Source: Photobacterium frigidiphilum
Lineage (GTDB): Bacteria > Pseudomonadota > Gammaproteobacteria > Enterobacterales > Vibrionaceae
Direction of reading: 5' to 3'
Assembly: GCF_003025615.1 (NCBI RefSeq)
Contig: NZ_PYMJ01000008.1
Coordinates: 1 to 64,000, forward strand
Length of the DNA: 64,000 bases
The position numbers and the translations under genes are program-made. The notes beneath the pieces are model-generated. The model made no database searches and was not told where the DNA came from. It saw nothing but the letters and a program-made list of their open reading frames with translations. Positions within the stretch are counted from its first letter, which is position 1. Every line of letters begins with the position of its first letter. Below, in pieces: positions 63,774 through 64,000 of the stretch.

Positions 63774-64000
63774 GTGATAAACGTATTGGAAGCTAACCGT
63801 AGAAGTTTTCGTGAAAATAGTAGTAGGGTAAGTGCGCTTATCATATTGTCGATCGTGCTAAACGGCTTTCTATCGTCCATTGTAGTGCTTAACCCAACCG
63901 CATTTTCTGGTAATAGTAATTGGTTAACGGCACCGCTGACTGAAAAGATCTTAATCTGTACAGCAGAAGGTTTGCGATGGATAGACCCAAGTACGTTACT
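63774..64000 (+). CDS. DUF2946-like small membrane protein, cut by the window edge
   Basis: The frame stays open to the right edge. The protein begins around LEANRRSFRENSSRVSALII, continues with a hydrophobic helix and ends in TEKILICTAEGLRWI, a segment typical of DUF2946-like proteins that often accompany copper or TonB genes. The start could be GTG 63774 or TTG 63786; AAGGA (63768-63772) lies very close to the former and far from the latter. The rest of the gene lies outside the window. Confidence 0.6.
   Translation, partial: MINVLEANRRSFRENSSRVSALIILSIVLNGFLSSIVVLNPTAFSGNSNWLTAPLTEKILICTAEGLRWIDPSTL

Overview
The window looks like chromosomal DNA from a marine gammaproteobacterium of the family Vibrionaceae. 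Photobacterium is my best guess, with Vibrio or Aliivibrio possible. The pointers are the AT-rich base composition, a BsrV-type periplasmic racemase, a NutA-like 5'-nucleotidase lipoprotein, an ExeM nuclease with a GlyGly-CTERM tail, a DUF3157 protein and an aerolysin-type toxin. I saw no rRNA, tRNA, CRISPR array, integrase or intact insertion sequence. I judge family membership by reading the proteins, not by any search.

Layout. 1-6.9 kb: nitrogen and energy genes, with a truncated amino-acid permease, carbamate kinase, a TetR regulator, putrescine carbamoyltransferase, a DUF3157 protein, an NlpE-like lipoprotein and ornithine carbamoyltransferase (argF). 6.9-26 kb: an accessory block. It begins just after argF and ends at a 77-bp copy of the argF 3' end (25882-25958). 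It holds a LysR pseudogene, a long AT-rich spacer, a DNA-scavenging cluster (porin, nutA, exeM, endA), a GDSL hydrolase, and a binding protein/histidine kinase/response regulator operon between two IS6-family remnants. An uncharacterised two-gene secreted-protein operon and an ATC-hydrolase homologue follow. 26-35 kb: ordinary genes for a cold-shock protein, YwbE, two lipid hydrolases, RidA, cytochrome c, GNAT, PhoD-like phosphatase and a divergent LysR/MATE pair with a clear operator. 35.4-37.7 kb: a full-length aerolysin-family pore-forming toxin next to an IS6 remnant.

38.9-47.5 kb: a two-component system with an NtrC-type regulator, followed by a periplasmic glycerophosphodiester phosphodiesterase and a phnD-phnC-phnE-phnE transporter. 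Each of these two transcription units has a sigma-54 promoter-like sequence. About 75 bp upstream of each lies a copy of the same 15-bp element (GACACAAATGACCCA), and a variant copy lies further upstream of the second unit. Together they look like a self-contained sigma-54 regulon for organophosphorus uptake. I consider this the best candidate for a little-described system here.

47.6-64 kb: azlCD, a GMC oxidoreductase, a gingipain-like C25 peptidase with PKD repeats, a chemoreceptor, bsrV, an Lrp regulator, diaminopropionate ammonia-lyase and two serine beta-lactamase-like hydrolases, one with a partial duplicate at 58.2 kb. A DUF2946-like gene runs off the right edge.

How the genes may work together: ExeM and EndA can cut extracellular DNA, NutA can dephosphorylate the nucleotides, and the porin can admit products. 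A PurR-type operator upstream of the porin suggests purine control. The aerolysin, C25 peptidase and two lipid hydrolases add a predatory or virulence-like secretome. Mobile-element remnants are repeatedly reduced by internal deletions, so this region has received DNA and then decayed.
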